From assembly GCA_027924585.1 (NCBI GenBank), contig BSBM01001719.1, positions 8,800,001-8,864,000 on the forward strand: a stretch of 64,000 bases of DNA, in the 5' to 3' direction. The number at the start of each line of letters is the position of its first letter. Position 1 is the stretch's first letter. The position numbers and the translations under genes are program-made. Below the pieces are notes generated by a model. That model saw nothing but the letters and a program-made list of their open reading frames with translations, was not told the origin of the DNA and did no database searches. Positions 21,548 through 33,879 of this stretch are shown here, in pieces. This DNA comes from Larix kaempferi (taxonomy: Eukaryota; Streptophyta; Pinopsida; Pinales; Pinaceae).

Positions 21548-23569
21548 TGTAATGTCCCTTGTTAGTAATTTTATTAAAATGGCAATTTTTCACTTTTGTC
21601 CCTAGTTTGACCTTTGACTAGTTTGGATCTCTAAGTCCCAAATTTGCCCCAAATGATCCCAAATCTTCTGAGAAGGTATATGAATGATATTAGAACATAA
21701 ATATGTGTTTCAGGGATGCCTTTGGTCCTTTAAAATACTTCTGCAAATCCTCTTTCAATTCTGATCAATGTAGGTAACTTTACTAGTGATTTCCCTTTGA
21801 CTAGTATTGGTCTCTAGGTCTCAAATTGACTCCAAATGCCTTCAAATATTCAAGGAAGGTGTATGAATGATATTAGAACTTGAATATGATATTTATGGAT
21901 AACATATGGCCACCAAAAGACCTCTGCAAACTCTCTTAATATTCTGGACCAAGTATGCAATTTTACTAGTAATTTGGGGTTCAAATCTCCCTGAGGTAAG
22001 TACTGAAAATGGTTTCCCAAATGCCTCCAAACCAACTCAAATTTATGAACATAGGTATGTAATGTGTTAAGTATTTTATTAAGTTCTCATATGCACCATT
22101 AATGGTTTATTACAACTGTTCTCACCCTCTCCCATTCAACTGCAAAAATCCCCAATTCGACCCTTGGGGAAATGGCACTATTTCACCTCCCAATACAACT
22201 AAACTGAGTAAAACTGCTTCAAATGCTCAAGTACAGTACATGAAACTTGTAGAAGACATCCATGGTAGTATATTGATCACAAATATATCAGAGAATCATC
22301 CATTCATTCGAAATCATCAACATTACATTGATTCACAACAAGGTAGTGGGGAAATGACACTGTTCTTTCATTAAAATTGAGATTTATACATTTCTACTTG
22401 GAATTTCGACCTGAAACTTTCTGGAGATGAAGAACAGAGTATTTACTTCATATTACAAAAGAAATGGGGCATTAGAAGCTCCCCAAAAGAGTACAATAGC
22501 TCACCAAAAACGCCCTCCCTCAAGGATCAAGAATATGCTATCAAAAACGGAAATGGTTGAAGGAGTGAGCTGCAATAGAAGAAACCATGAGCTTCCCTGT
22601 AGCTTACACCTGCAAATAAAGAATCCATTAAAGATCCAAATGAAAGGTCTGAATGGCCTTTCCAATTACCAACTTGGATGGGAATCTTTCACCCTCGAAA
22701 TTGGCTAACGCAAGAAACTAGTCATCCACTAGCCCTCCCTCTACACAAATGCAATTCCAAATTCTACAAATGATCAAAATCCATTCTCATAATTCATTTC
22801 TACATTTTATAACCAACATTAGCCTTCTAAGGGTCGAAATCCTCTCAATAGATTCAATAGATTTCCATTTAGGAAATATTCCACATTTGCCACTTGTCTC
22901 CTAGTTCCAACCTTCCATCTTCTCCCAAATTTGATTTTGAGTCTCTTTGGCTTCTCCAACTCCCAAATTCGCCTTCCTTGAGCCTATTTTTGGGGCTGAC
23001 ATGTCATAGTCGTCAGATGTCAGAGGTCAGGTCTGCAATTTGTCATAGTTGTCATAGATGCTCCATCATTGGTGTCATAGGGGCTAGGGAATCTAGCCCA
23101 AGTGTCCACAAACTTTCACTTTGACTCTTTATCTTCCATGGAGGTTACCAATCCTTCCCAATTCGACCTAAGATGCTCAATGACATGTGTTATGACTTAC
23201 CAACTCACCCAATAGTGTTCACATTCCCATTAATTCGAATTTGCAAAAGAGAGATACCATGTATTATGAAAAATCAAGCTAGTGTGGGTCCCACATCCTC
23301 CATATGTCTCCAAAACCATTTGTCACCTAGGATTTATCTTGAATTTCTTTATTCACTCTATTTATTAAATACTTGAACCCTTCTAATGTCTAAACATCAT
23401 TTATTATCCCCCTTATTCCAAATCCCAAAGCTTCCACCCCAAACCTAGGAAACTAGTAATTTTCCTCCTTGGCAATTATTTGACCCTTAACATCAATTTT
23501 ACAAACTCTAATGAATACGGCTAATGTGATTAGGCCATTGTGACCCAATTTCAAATTTGGGACATGACA
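21548..23569 (-). repeat. Family B 3' LTR (left-hand), 2,022 bp
   Basis: Direct repeat of 26007-28028. The frames shared with its partner (for example 22102-22374 and 22894-23124 on the plus strand, repeated at 26561 and 27353) are open in both LTRs but antisense to the element and of low-complexity composition; I do not call them genes. Confidence 0.95.
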
Positions 23570-23583
23570 AATCCTCCCTTCCC
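23570..23583 (-). other. Polypurine tract of family B element
   Basis: On the minus strand the bases GGGAAGGGAGGATT lie directly before the 3' LTR start TGTCATG. The same tract, slightly changed, sits before the LTR of the left copy at 2041-2054, which supports it as the plus-strand primer site. Confidence 0.8.
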
Positions 23584-23607
23584 AATATTGCTTGTCCTCA
23601 AGCAATT

Positions 23608-25961
23608 TCAAACATGGGTGTTGAAGAACTTGTTTTTTGTATAATTCTTTGAAGTGCCATTGAATTGCCAAACCTTGAGTCTTTGAGTTTCCATGAAGAT
23701 TTTAGAGAGGAACCACCATGCTTGCTGCTGCACTACTCTGATAAAAATCACTTTATTAAGTGGGAAATCCATCTCCCATACTTCTTGTTTCCCCCCAAAA
23801 ATTGAAACCAATGAGATAAAAATTATTCCAGGGTCCCATTGCTTGTATTGCACCCCAACAATGAAGAGTGCTCTCCAACCCATACCATCAGATAAGATGA
23901 TTCCTGGATCCCATTTTCTTGTATGCATTCTTCCAAAAATCATGAGTACAAAATATATATCATCAAAGTACATGACTACAGAATGAAAATGTACATCAAG
24001 GAGGTGCTTCATCAAAGAATCATGAAAGTGCTTGTACCTCCAAGCAAGTAGACCACGATTTTCCAAGTGCATACAAGCTTCAAGTGACCAATCAAATCTG
24101 CTCCAATGACATAGGTGAGGATCCCATGTCCTATAATGTTTCTCCAAAAGGATGTGATATGCATCAAAATATTCAACCATGTATTCTTTCATCCAAGAAG
24201 TGAATGAAGAATCTTCACTAAAATCTGAACCAAATAATGAGCAGAAAAAACAAGGAGACTTCAAATGACTCAAAGAAGTCTCACCCATACATCCATGAAT
24301 GTGAGAATCATAAAGATGTAATAAAGTATGTGGCTTCCAACAAAAATGTTCTCCCATCATAAATCTATTCACCCAAGTGTTGGATGAAGTTCCTCTAACA
24401 TCAAATGAACCCAGTGTTGAGCAAGAAAAACCATGAGTCTTCAAGTGACTCAAATCCATATCATAGGTGCATCCATGTAGATGTGAATCATCATAAAGTG
24501 ACAAATTATGCTGCTGCAAATGTGAATAAGAATGTGCTCCAACCATGTCATCATAAAACTTAAATCTAGGAGTTCCATACTCCTCATGTGGCACCATCAA
24601 AAAGAACTCTTTCACCCATACTTCATTGAGACTAATACTGCAAAACATGGAATTGTAGGATGTAGGAGAACGAAGTAACTCACCCAAATGATCAAAAAGA
24701 GCAGAAGTTTCATCATGGGAAGGATCCATGTGGGTAGTATCATGCAGCTCCTTCAAAAGTGGGAAACCTTTGTCATAGATTGGTTCCAATGTAGAGGAAT
24801 CATGCTCTTCTTTAAAAATTGCATAACCTTAATCAAGAGACAATTCAAGTTCCTCTTCCACCACATCAAGTGTTTGGATCTCTTCAAGTTCATTTTTAAA
24901 CACATTAAGCACATTCAAATTCTCACATTTCTCATGATCCACCATGTTATGAGAATCATCCAAACAATCTACCATTTGACAATCTGAAACATAGGAGAAA
25001 AAACAAGTATCTTGCAACTTTTCAAGAAGTTGCTCATTTTGAATTGTGAGCTTATGAATATCCTCATTATTCTTCAAGTATGCATCATGTAACAATTCAT
25101 TAAGCTCAAACAAATGGTTTCTATCAAAAAGCAAAGACATGAAATTACCTTTGATGTGGCACATTGCTCTTTGAATCTTCTCCATGTCTTCAAGGAAGGA
25201 TGTTTCCTTCAATGAAGTAGATCTCCAACAAGAATTTGACACCAATGATTGAGTGTCATGGAGAATGATGAGGGACTCTTGGATCTTATTTTCATTCATC
25301 TTTAAGGACCCTTCAAGAAAATGAGGCTCTTGCAAATGAACCTCCTCATCTTCTTCAATTTTGCTTGGACCAACTTCATGAAGCTCAAGTGGTGATGGGG
25401 AAGTTGATCTTGGTTCTTCTTCAACTGCTACAAGGTTTTTATTATCATGCTTAATGGAACTTGGGCTTGCAGCAACACTTTCAAAAGTGATCTCTATGTC
25501 ACCAACATAGAGGTGTGAGCACCCATTAGTAGGTACTCCTTCATAGTTTAAGCATCCATCAGTAGATGCTCTTTGGTTCATGTCTAAGATAGAAGGTGTC
25601 TCGAAATGATCTTCCATATTTTCAATAGAATATTCTTTATGATTTTGTGATGTCTCTTTCTTTTGCTCCTTCAAGCAAGCTGATGCATTTTGCCCCTTAG
25701 TTTTCTTAAAATCAATAATTTTTTCCACAAGTTCGATAGAAAACAATTCGAATCCTTCCTTACGTTGCTTGGTCATATCTTCAAATATTGTTTTCATAAT
25801 TTTTATATGCTCCTCACCATCATATGAGGTTTCCTTTTCATCCCTAGTCATAGTTTCCTCAAAAAATTTGCTCTTCTTCTCCTACTTTTTTTTTTTTCCT
25901 CTTCAACAAAAGCACTTTTGGTTTCAATATCTAATGGTGGTACCTGAATTCTTGTCCTCAT
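23608..25961 (-). pseudogene. Family B internal ORF, about 780 codons, unknown function
   Basis: The likely start is the ATG at 25961 (MRTRIQVPPLDIETKSAF), 33 bp after the PBS. A run of twelve A (25897-25886) separates this frame from the main one, which opens MTRDEKETSYDGEEH at 25851. One in-frame TAA near 24829 replaces a GAA seen in the left copy; otherwise the frame is open to 23608. The N-terminal half is acidic and charged (Lys/Glu-rich, then EEEPRSTSPSPLELHE). The C-terminal half is rich in His, Trp and Cys, with two similar His/Cys blocks (LSHLKTHGFSCSTLGSFD and LSHLKSPCFFCSLFGSDF). No family recognised: no CCHC knuckle, DSG protease site or YxDD. Being the only product, it may be a particle or RNA-packaging protein, but this is inference. 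Confidence 0.7.
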
Positions 25962-25993
25962 GAATATTAGACCACATCAGGTGCCAAGATCAT

Positions 25994-26005
25994 GCTCTGA
26001 TACCA
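25994..26005 (-). other. Primer-binding site (tRNA-iMet) of family B element
   Basis: Minus strand TGGTATCAGAGC, an exact match to the widely used plant iMet PBS, one base inside the 5' LTR end (..ACATTACA). Confidence 0.92.
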
Positions 26006-26006
26006 C

Positions 26007-28028
26007 TGTAATGTCCCTTGTTAGTAATTTTATTAAAATGACAATTTTTCACTTTTGTCCCTAGTTTGACCTTTGACTAGTTTGGATCTCTAAGTCCCAA
26101 ATTTGCCCCAAATGATCCAAAATCTTCTGAGAAGGTATATGAATGATATTAGAACATAAATATGTGTTTCAGGGATGCCTTTGGTCCTTTAAAATACTTC
26201 TGCAAATCCTCTTTCAATTCTGATCAATGTAGGTAACTTTACTAGTGATTTCCCTTTGACTAGTATTGGTCTCTAGGTCTCAAATTGACTCCAAATGCCT
26301 TCAAATCTTCAGGGAAGGTGTATGAATGATATTAGAACTTGAATATGATGTTTATGGATAACATATGGCCACCAAAAGACCTCTGCAAACTTTCTTAATA
26401 TTCTGGACCAAGTATGCAATTTTACTAGTAATTTGGGGTTCAAATCCCCCTGAGGTAAGTACTGAAAATGGCTTCCCAAATGCCTCCAAACCCACTCAAA
26501 TTTATGAACAGAGGTATGTAATGTGTTAAGTATTTTATTAAGGTCTCATATGCACCATTAATGTTTTATTACAACTGTTCTCACCCTCTCCCATTCAACT
26601 GCAAAAATCCCCAATTCGACCCTTGGGGAAATGGCACTATTTCACCTCCCAATACAACTAAACTGAGTAAAACTGCTTCAAATGCTCAAGTACAGTACAT
26701 GAAACTTGTAGAATACATCCATGGTAGTATATTGATCAAAAATATATCAGAGAATCATCCATTCATTCGAAATCATTAGCATTACATTGATTCACAACAA
26801 GGTAGTGGGGAAATGACACTGTTCTTTCATTAAAATTGATATTTATACATTTCTACTTGGAATTTCGACCTGAAACTTTCTGGAGATGAAGAACAGAGTA
26901 TTTACTTCATATTACAAAAGCAATGGGGCATTAGAAGCTCCCCAAAAGAGTACAATAGCTCACCAAAAACGCCCTCCCTCAAGGATAAAGAATATGCTAT
27001 CAAAAACGGAAATGGTTGAAGGAGTGAGCTGCAATAGAAGAAACCATGAGCTTTCCTGTAGCTTACACCTGCAAATAAAGACTCCATTAAAGCTCCAAAT
27101 GAAAGGTCTAAATGGCATTTCCAATTACCAACTTGGATGAGAATCTTTCACCCTCGAAATTGGCTAAGGCAAGAAACTAGTCATCCACTAGCTCTCCCTC
27201 TACACAAATGCAATTCCAAACTCTACAAATGATCAAAATCCATTCTCATACTTCATTTCTACATTTTATAACCAACATTAGCCTTCTAAGGGTCGAAATC
27301 CTCTCAATAGATTCAATAGATTTCCATTTAGGAAATATTCCACATTTGCCACTTGTCTCCTAGTTCCAACCTTCCATCTTCTCCCAAATTTGATTTTGAG
27401 TCTCTTTGGCTTCTCCAACTCCCAAATTCGCCTTCCTTGAGCCTATTTTTGGGGCTGACATGTCATATTGGTCAGAGGTCAGAGGTCAGGTCTGCAATTT
27501 GTCATAGTTGTCATAGATGCTCCATCATTGGTGTCATAGGGGCTAGGGAATCTAGCCCAAGTGTCCACAAACTTCCACTTTGACTCTTTATCTTCCATGG
27601 AGGTTACCAATCCTTCCCAATTCGACCTAATATGCTCAATGACATGTGTTATGACTTACCAACTCACCCAATAGTGTTCACATTCCCATTAATTCGAATT
27701 TGCAAAAGAGAGATACCATGTATTATGAAAAATCAAGCTAGTGTGGGTCCCACATCCTCCATATGTCTCCAAAACCATTTGTCACCTAGGATTTCTCTTG
27801 AATTTATTTATTAACTCTATTTATTAAATAATTGAACCCTTCTAATGTCTAAACATCATTTATTATCCTCCTTATTCCAAATCCCAAAGCTTCCACCCCA
27901 AACCTAGGAAACTAGTAATTTTCCTCCTTGGCAATTATTTGACCCTTAACATCAATTTTACAAACTCTAATGAATATGGATAATGTGATTAGGCCATTGT
28001 GACCCAATTTCAAATTTGGGACATGACA
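26007..28028 (-). repeat. Family B 5' LTR (right-hand), 2,022 bp
   Basis: Partner of 21548-23569. In minus-strand direction it supplies the promoter of the element. The right edge is followed at once by the TSD copy gataa. Confidence 0.95.
27264..27270 (-). promoter_or_regulatory. Putative TATA box of the family B 5' LTR
   Basis: Minus strand TATAAAA within GGTTATAAAATGTAG, about 760 bp from the 5' end of the LTR, a plausible U3/R border. The same string is present in the other LTR at 22805-22811. No transcript data; assignment by motif and position only. Confidence 0.4.
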
Positions 28029-28235
28029 GATAAGGGGGAGGTACCATTACCTCCTTGAGACCTCTAAGGATCCATCGCTTCATTGTAGTCCTCAGGACAA
28101 ACACCAAAATCCTAGCAAATTAATTTCTTACCACCAGATCAAATCGAGCATTCAAAATTTCGTCCCCATATCTCATCACATGAGGAATGTTTTTGCACAA
28201 TGACACATTTTTTTTGGGTGATATTCCCTCTGGAG

Positions 28236-28370
28236 GTAAATTGTGTCGTGTTTGAAAAGACCAGAACATTGACTATAGGAAAACCTGTTGTTATCGGCAC
28301 AAAGTTGTTAAAGAAGATTCCTGTTACTACCTTCTATGATAAAGTAGATTTAGTCGAGGTAGGTTCTGAC
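28236..28370 (+). pseudogene. Copper P1B-ATPase (HMA5-like) exon fragment
   Basis: The plus-strand frame reads VNCVVFEKTRTLTIGKPVV, then GTKLLKK and TTFYDKVDLVEVGSD. Heavy-metal P-type ATPases read VNCIVFDKTGTLTxGKPVV at the phosphorylation site followed by LLKN...FYELVAATEVNSE. The phosphorylated Asp (DKTGT) is Glu here (28254-28256) and the following Gly is Arg, so the site would not work. Similarity fades after VGSD and no neighbouring HMA exons were found. It lies about 200 bp right of the family B element. A broken gene fragment, possibly captured or relocated. Confidence 0.65.
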
Positions 28371-30330
28371 ATTTCAAACAACTGTAAATCCATGAAAATC
28401 AATTCTGCAGCTCTACATACAGGCTTTTAATGAAGATAGAAAGTGTTGGCATTTCTTACAAGACCCTACTCATATTAGGTGGCGCATCAAAAGAGGACTT
28501 GACTTAAAAATTTAACTTATCAAGTAATTACTTGTACATCTAGCTTAGGGATAGCTTTGCATTTCAACTTGAATAAATGAAAAGCATGATAAGGAGAAAA
28601 AACTTTGCCATATGTGAGCTGACTAGAACATGCCTCAAAATTTATAGAAAGCTACCAAGAGCTAAAGAAAATTATCATCCTCAAAACTTAGTAGTGTTAT
28701 TTCTAAATGTAAGAAGCTACATAAAAGAAAATTATCAATATAATCTAGAAGCAGATGGAGAAGAGCTAAAAGGAAGCAGATAAATATCTTTCTCTTTCAT
28801 GGCATTTAAAAGAGGAATATTTACTTTCAATACCAAACATATAGCATTCCTTAGGAATACCAACCTGACTGGTTTAACTTCAAATCCAAATATGCATGCA
28901 TAATCAGTTTCAAGATCCTTATGATACATCACATCAAATGATAAATGATTGTGGATGAAGTGTATTTCTTATGGAATATATGCCAAGATAATAAACAAGT
29001 TTTAAATCAGATTCATATCTAAATTCAAAGGTGCAAAAAGTGCAAAAAACTCATATGTGCCCCTGCATGAGAAAACTAATTCATTAATTTACAAATACTA
29101 GAGAATCCTTCAAAATCATATTATTATTATGAATTACAAAGGTAGGTTTAGGTTCCCTTGTATGAAAAGATGATTCATTAAAGACAGGAAATCAAACCTC
29201 AAAATCAGATTACCAAAATGGATCTCAGACAATTGTTTATGTTTGTCCTTTCATAAGATTCATATTTAGTATTCACCACTTACCCCTATGTAGCTTGCTT
29301 TAAACCCAACCCGGAAGCCATGTTCATAATTTGTAGGACTTCAACCCTGTGTTTGGCTACTACTACATATAAATTATCCACAATTTTGCTTCCATTAAGC
29401 CATTATCATGTAAAATAACCCTGTCATATAATTTATTGATATATAATAGACACTTAGAAGTGCCTGCTAGTGGAAAATCCACAAGTAAATGATCACCAAT
29501 AAAATAAAACATAAATACCCATGCAAGAGTCTTTCTTGCAACATGGCCACACTGTAAATAATAAATTACAAATAATTTAAAGCATATTATATAATATTGA
29601 CACATTTTTTCATCTATATTTTCCTTCAAGACATTGACAATCACAGATATAGGACAAAGACACTCACATATTAACACGATATCCATCATCAATCTTCTCC
29701 TCGAAGTTATTTGTAGCCTTAGAATCCAACTTAGTCTTAAACAAAATTGCAAAACCTACTTACTCTCATTTCAAACTGCAAAAGAAAGACCTTTGTTAGA
29801 ATCTTATGTCTTTCTCATTACAAAAATAGAATGTCTAGTACCATAAGTGCCTTAATAGCCAAACCAACCATAGTAAGAAATGCTTAAATCACCACATAAG
29901 GAGAGTTTTCAATGTTATAACATTAAAGAACTTCTCCAAGGTTCTCATAGGTGCCAACAATCGTACTCAAATGGAAGTATTGAAGAGAATAGTAATCATA
30001 AGAAAGCTCAGTATTTATATATGGAACTCAAATTGTTCACTTTCACTTGTAGCACAACCCCCTGAATACAATAGAATAAGATAATGAGTTAATGGTCACA
30101 TAATTTCTTAACTACAAAGACAACAAAGAACATGATATTACATCTCTGTACAAAAAGATTAAAGACAACAACATATTGGTCTAGATTGCCTGATATATTT
30201 TTTCTATGCAGCTGAAAGTGAAATTAAGTTCTAAATTATAGTTTCTTAAGAACTCATACTCTTCTCTACTCTATGAGGATCCAAAGCTTGTTTCACCTGT
30301 ATGTGAAAAGCAATGTGTGCCCAATCTTGT
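28371..30330. other. Unassigned region
   Basis: AT-rich sequence with several short frames on both strands (for example 28577-28783 plus, 29752-29363 minus). None shows a recognised domain or a conserved copy elsewhere in the window. It may be intron-like or decayed transposon sequence. Confidence 0.4.
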
Positions 30331-30747
30331 CTATGTCCAATCTTCTAATGATTCACCCTCTTTTATAGTGAGTTGTTTCCATTCATTGCATAATCTAACA
30401 AAGTCATAATGTCCAAAAGAAAGTATGAACAGATCTAAAAAATGTTCAAAAGAATGGACATAGACAAAAGGTAAGGTTGCAAACCACTCTTTGACTCTTC
30501 CTTTGAATGTGAAGGCTAACAATCTGCACAAAACATCTTGATCCAGAATTTTGTTATCAACACAATTATAGATAAATTGAAGAGCATGTTATTGCACTAA
30601 TATTTCTCCCTCACCATCGAATTTTACTTCTATCAATTGCTTCAGCAAATCTGTTTGAAAATGAAAACTAATTCTTCTAGGAAAACAACTAAATATAGAT
30701 TCTTGAGCAGAAAATGAACTATATACAGATTTTTGGGCTGGAGCCAT
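30331..30747 (-). pseudogene. Gypsy gag N-terminal fragment
   Basis: Begins with an ATG at 30747 (MAPAQKSVYSSFSAQ), shortly after the PBS at 30801-30781. The retrotrans_gag core is clear: CRLLAFTFKGRVKEWFATLP, SFEHFLDLFILSFGHYD, then LTIKEGESLEDWT, as in Athila/Tat-like elements (FTFxGRVxxWF...L...F...ESLxDFT). One in-frame TAA near 30588 interrupts it. Frame and similarity end at about 30330; no protease or pol follows. Confidence 0.75.
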
Positions 30748-30780
30748 TTTATAAAAATAGCTCAAATGACCTTATGTTGG

Positions 30781-30801
30781 ATGGCCCTCCTTCTAGCGCC
30801 A
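30781..30801 (-). other. Primer-binding site of the 30-kb gypsy fragment
   Basis: Minus strand TGGCGCTAGAAGGAGGGCC, two bases after an LTR end reading GCATCAACA. TGGCGC-type PBSs are usual in Athila/Tat-like gypsy elements; the matching tRNA was not determined. Confidence 0.65.
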
Positions 30802-30803
30802 TT

Positions 30804-31800
30804 TGTTGATGCCTCGGTTGTGAAAGGTACATGCAAGGTGCTGGAATGGGTTCCAAGACTCTCAACAGAGGGGGAAAACCCAGACTGGAAGGCTTCAAAA
30901 GGTCCTGCACAAGTATTACCCTATCCTCGAGTTGTTTGGTGTGGTTAACACCCACAGATATTCGGCCTCCGCTAGCACTCTTTGAGTCGGTGAGTTTTGA
31001 TCCAAAAGGATTAGTCTTCCTATGAAGGAAAATAATATATTGTATGTCTACAAAACAACAGATCTACCTAGAAGGAAATATAAGCTAAGTTAGAACTATT
31101 CTAAGAAGGTGGCTTGTGTATGTGCATGTCAACTTGATGTAGAAATAGATAAGTGCATTTATTCTCTTAACAGAAATGTTAAAAGGTCAATTACTTATCT
31201 TCCCAAGTTACTATTAATTAATTAAAATTAATCAACAATAGACTGAGGGTTACATGCATTCAAGATCAACCTGTAACTGATATGTTAATTGAAAAATTAA
31301 CATCAATTAAATTTTACTGTGAAACCATTTGTAGAAATCAATAATATTTTAATTAAATAAACTCTTTCAAAACATCATGAACACACATATCATTAACAAA
31401 GATAAACCAGAACTATAGATCACTATGTTTAATAAATTGCAAAAGATTTGACAGCATTGAAAAGCAATCTGGAGTTAAAATCAATATTCATCAAAGAAAC
31501 TTGATCAATAGACAAAAGAAGATCTGAACATAACTTTACTGTATAATGGAAAGTCTGTAAGAAATTACAAGCTTAGAATCAAACAGAGTGTCTCCAGTCT
31601 CTTCTATTGATTTTTCCTCTCGACAGCAACGTCTCCTATTCTCTATCTTCAAACAATTGAAAGTCATAAAATTACAGAGCTCTCAAAGAGAAATCTTTTC
31701 CAATTTTGTCGAGCGCTCCCCCCCCCCCTCAAATCATAGAAGGTAGGTATTTATACAAAACAAATGACAGGAGAAGATAAGATCAGTTCCCTCAATTATT
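30804..31800 (-). repeat. LTR (5') of the 30-kb gypsy fragment; right edge unresolved
   Basis: The LTR end ATCAACA at 30804-30810 precedes the PBS. Going upstream on the minus strand there is a G-rich run near 31720 and a TATAAATA box at 31748-31755, so U3 must extend past 31756. The second LTR is not in the window, so the outer boundary is a guess. Confidence 0.5.
31748..31755 (-). promoter_or_regulatory. TATA box in LTR
   Basis: Minus strand TATAAATA in GTTTTGTATAAATACC, followed downstream by a G-rich run and then the presumed R/U5 leading to the PBS. Confidence 0.5.
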
Positions 31801-33879
31801 GAGCTAACTAGCTAAGTTGTTCAATTTAACAAATCCATCCATGAGAAAAATATGGGAAATTCCATTTTGGAAAACCAGTCGGATCTCCCAAATGAATAAC
31901 TTTTTGCGAATTCTACTCCCTAACATACCAATTAGGCATATTCTGCACAAAACCCATGTCCTGGATTTTCCAGATTCATCTCCATTGCTCCAAAAATCAT
32001 GTCCAAAGATCATTGCTTTCTACTTGGCACGTTTTGATCACTCCAAATCCGAGATACAAATTTTTTCTGTTAGATTCTTCCAAGTCCGAATCCACACCTG
32101 TACAATTCAAAAGAGAGATTAAAACAACATTTCAAAGCTAATGAAATAAATCTAAGTTAATAAAAATCCATTTGAAAATCAAAATATAACAAATCTCATG
32201 CAAATCCGAAATTGACCATTCAGACAAATTTTCGGGGTGGTTAAACTATTCATTTGAAAAAAATATTTTTCTAGAATCATTCCTCATCCTTCCATCTTTC
32301 CAACGAGCTAGCTTGGACTTGATTTGGACTTATAAATCTCAAGATATTGCTTTTGGAAGTTAAGACTCATCAACGGTTGATTTAATTGTTGGGTGGATCA
32401 TGGCTATTGATTTAACAATTAAAATCCATTACCCATATTAATTATTTTCCAAATGAATAAAACAAAAACATAAATCCTAAAACAATAATTCCCAAATATC
32501 GGAAATCACATGTCAGAATAAAAATCCATTTAAACAAATCAAAATCGGGAAAACCAAAATTAAAACCCTAAGTAAAAAAATGAAATTACCAAAATTTACG
32601 ACTCAAAATTAAATTAAAACATAGCATAAGATAGCCTTAGGGTTCGGAAAATGCGGGAATGAAAAAGTAAAAAGTGACTTCTGCAATGGGGGAATGTAAA
32701 AAAATCTAAAAATTAAAATCAAAGTTTCCGCAATTCCGCAATTGCGGGTTGAGAAACAACAAATTTCAAATAAGAAAAACACCACCTTCCACAATCCGCA
32801 TTCTGCATTGGGGATTGCAAAAATTGCAAATTTTTTATTTATTGAACAAAGTAATGAAATAACAATAGATAAAAGTTTAGAAAGAAAATGTAGAAATTAT
32901 ATACGAAGAAAATCCAATATCTAAAAACCCTAAACCTAGAAGTAAAAATAAAAAGCATTTACAATTTAATTCTTAAGAAAATAAATGTTGGAAACAAGTT
33001 ACGTATATAGGAAAAGAATCACTCCTATAATATATGAGAGTTAATGAATTTCATAAATAGGTTTCTAACATAATGATTTTCTGAGAATAGAAAACTAAGA
33101 AAAAAATAATAATTCATTTTGCAAAATAAAATAGAAAATAATGGAAAAATAGAAATTATATTTTCAAAATCAAAATAGCTTATTAAAAATGAAAGACTTA
33201 TCCATGATCAAACTAATTTCACATTAGTGAATGTTAAATTTTAATCCCACTAATTTCCAAATAATCATAAACCAAATCTAATAGAAATTAGGGAAATTAG
33301 AACTCAAACAAACTAAAACATGTGTTCTTTTAATTTCCATAACATCAATTTGTGTATAAATTTAATATATGGAGTTAATAAAATACACAAATTAAGTTAA
33401 TGAAAGTCAAAGCATGACCATGAATGTTTAAAAGATTTCAATAAGCTTAAACTAAACATTAAAAATTTTAAACTAATATAAACAAACAAACCCAAAGACT
33501 AAGATTATTTACAATATTTACATTATGATTCTAGGTATGCAAAAGCGAAAATAAAACCCCATCAAGGTAAAATATTAAACTAATTCAATATATAAAATCA
33601 CGAGAGAAGAAACCATAAGATCAATCAAAATCCCAGAATGAAGGTAATAACTAGCCATGATCTCGAATAATCAGTTTATGTAGTGAAGACCAAATCTAGG
33701 TGGGGAATGTGAAAGACAACATGGTAGGTCAACCACCAAGATCATGGAACCAACTCAAATGGGTCAAAAAAATGAAATACAAGCTAGAAATCAAAAGAAT
33801 GGAAACAATCCAAATAATTATTCAAATGATGTAGTGTGATCTCATCCGCAGGATCAAGACAAATCAATGGTCAAGATTA
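31801..33879. other. AT-rich interval without recognised genes
   Basis: Probably old LTR or leader sequence. At 32725-32820 it carries early copies of the GC-rich CCGCAAT...ATTGCGG motif that becomes dense at 33.9-34.2 kb. No coding frame supported. Confidence 0.4.

Larger units (their letters stand above)
21548..28028 (-). mobile_element. Complete non-autonomous LTR retrotransposon (family B), 6,481 bp
   Basis: Both LTRs are 2,022 bp (21548-23569 and 26007-28028), start TGTAATGTCC and end GGGACATGACA on the plus strand. The insertion is flanked by a perfect 5-bp TSD, gataa at 21543-21547 and 28029-28033. Orientation is minus: an exact iMet PBS lies one base inside the right-hand LTR and a purine tract inside the left-hand one. 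The 2,437-bp internal region holds one long frame of unknown function and nothing resembling protease, RT, RNase H or integrase, so it is a LARD/TR-type element that must use enzymes in trans. LTR pairs differ at a few percent or less by eye. Confidence 0.95.

Noticed and set aside
22102-23376. Plus-strand ORFs repeated in both LTRs of the family B element (also 26561-27814)
   Set aside because: They persist in both LTRs only because the LTRs are nearly identical. Composition is low-complexity, the strand is antisense and no start context or domain is evident.
29363-29752. 129-codon minus-strand ORF
   Set aside because: No recognised domain, hydrophobic AT-rich codons and no second copy; treated as a chance frame.
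30831-31025. Plus-strand ORFs near 30.75-31.03 kb
   Set aside because: They fall in the LTR and PBS region of a minus-strand gypsy element and have no protein similarity.
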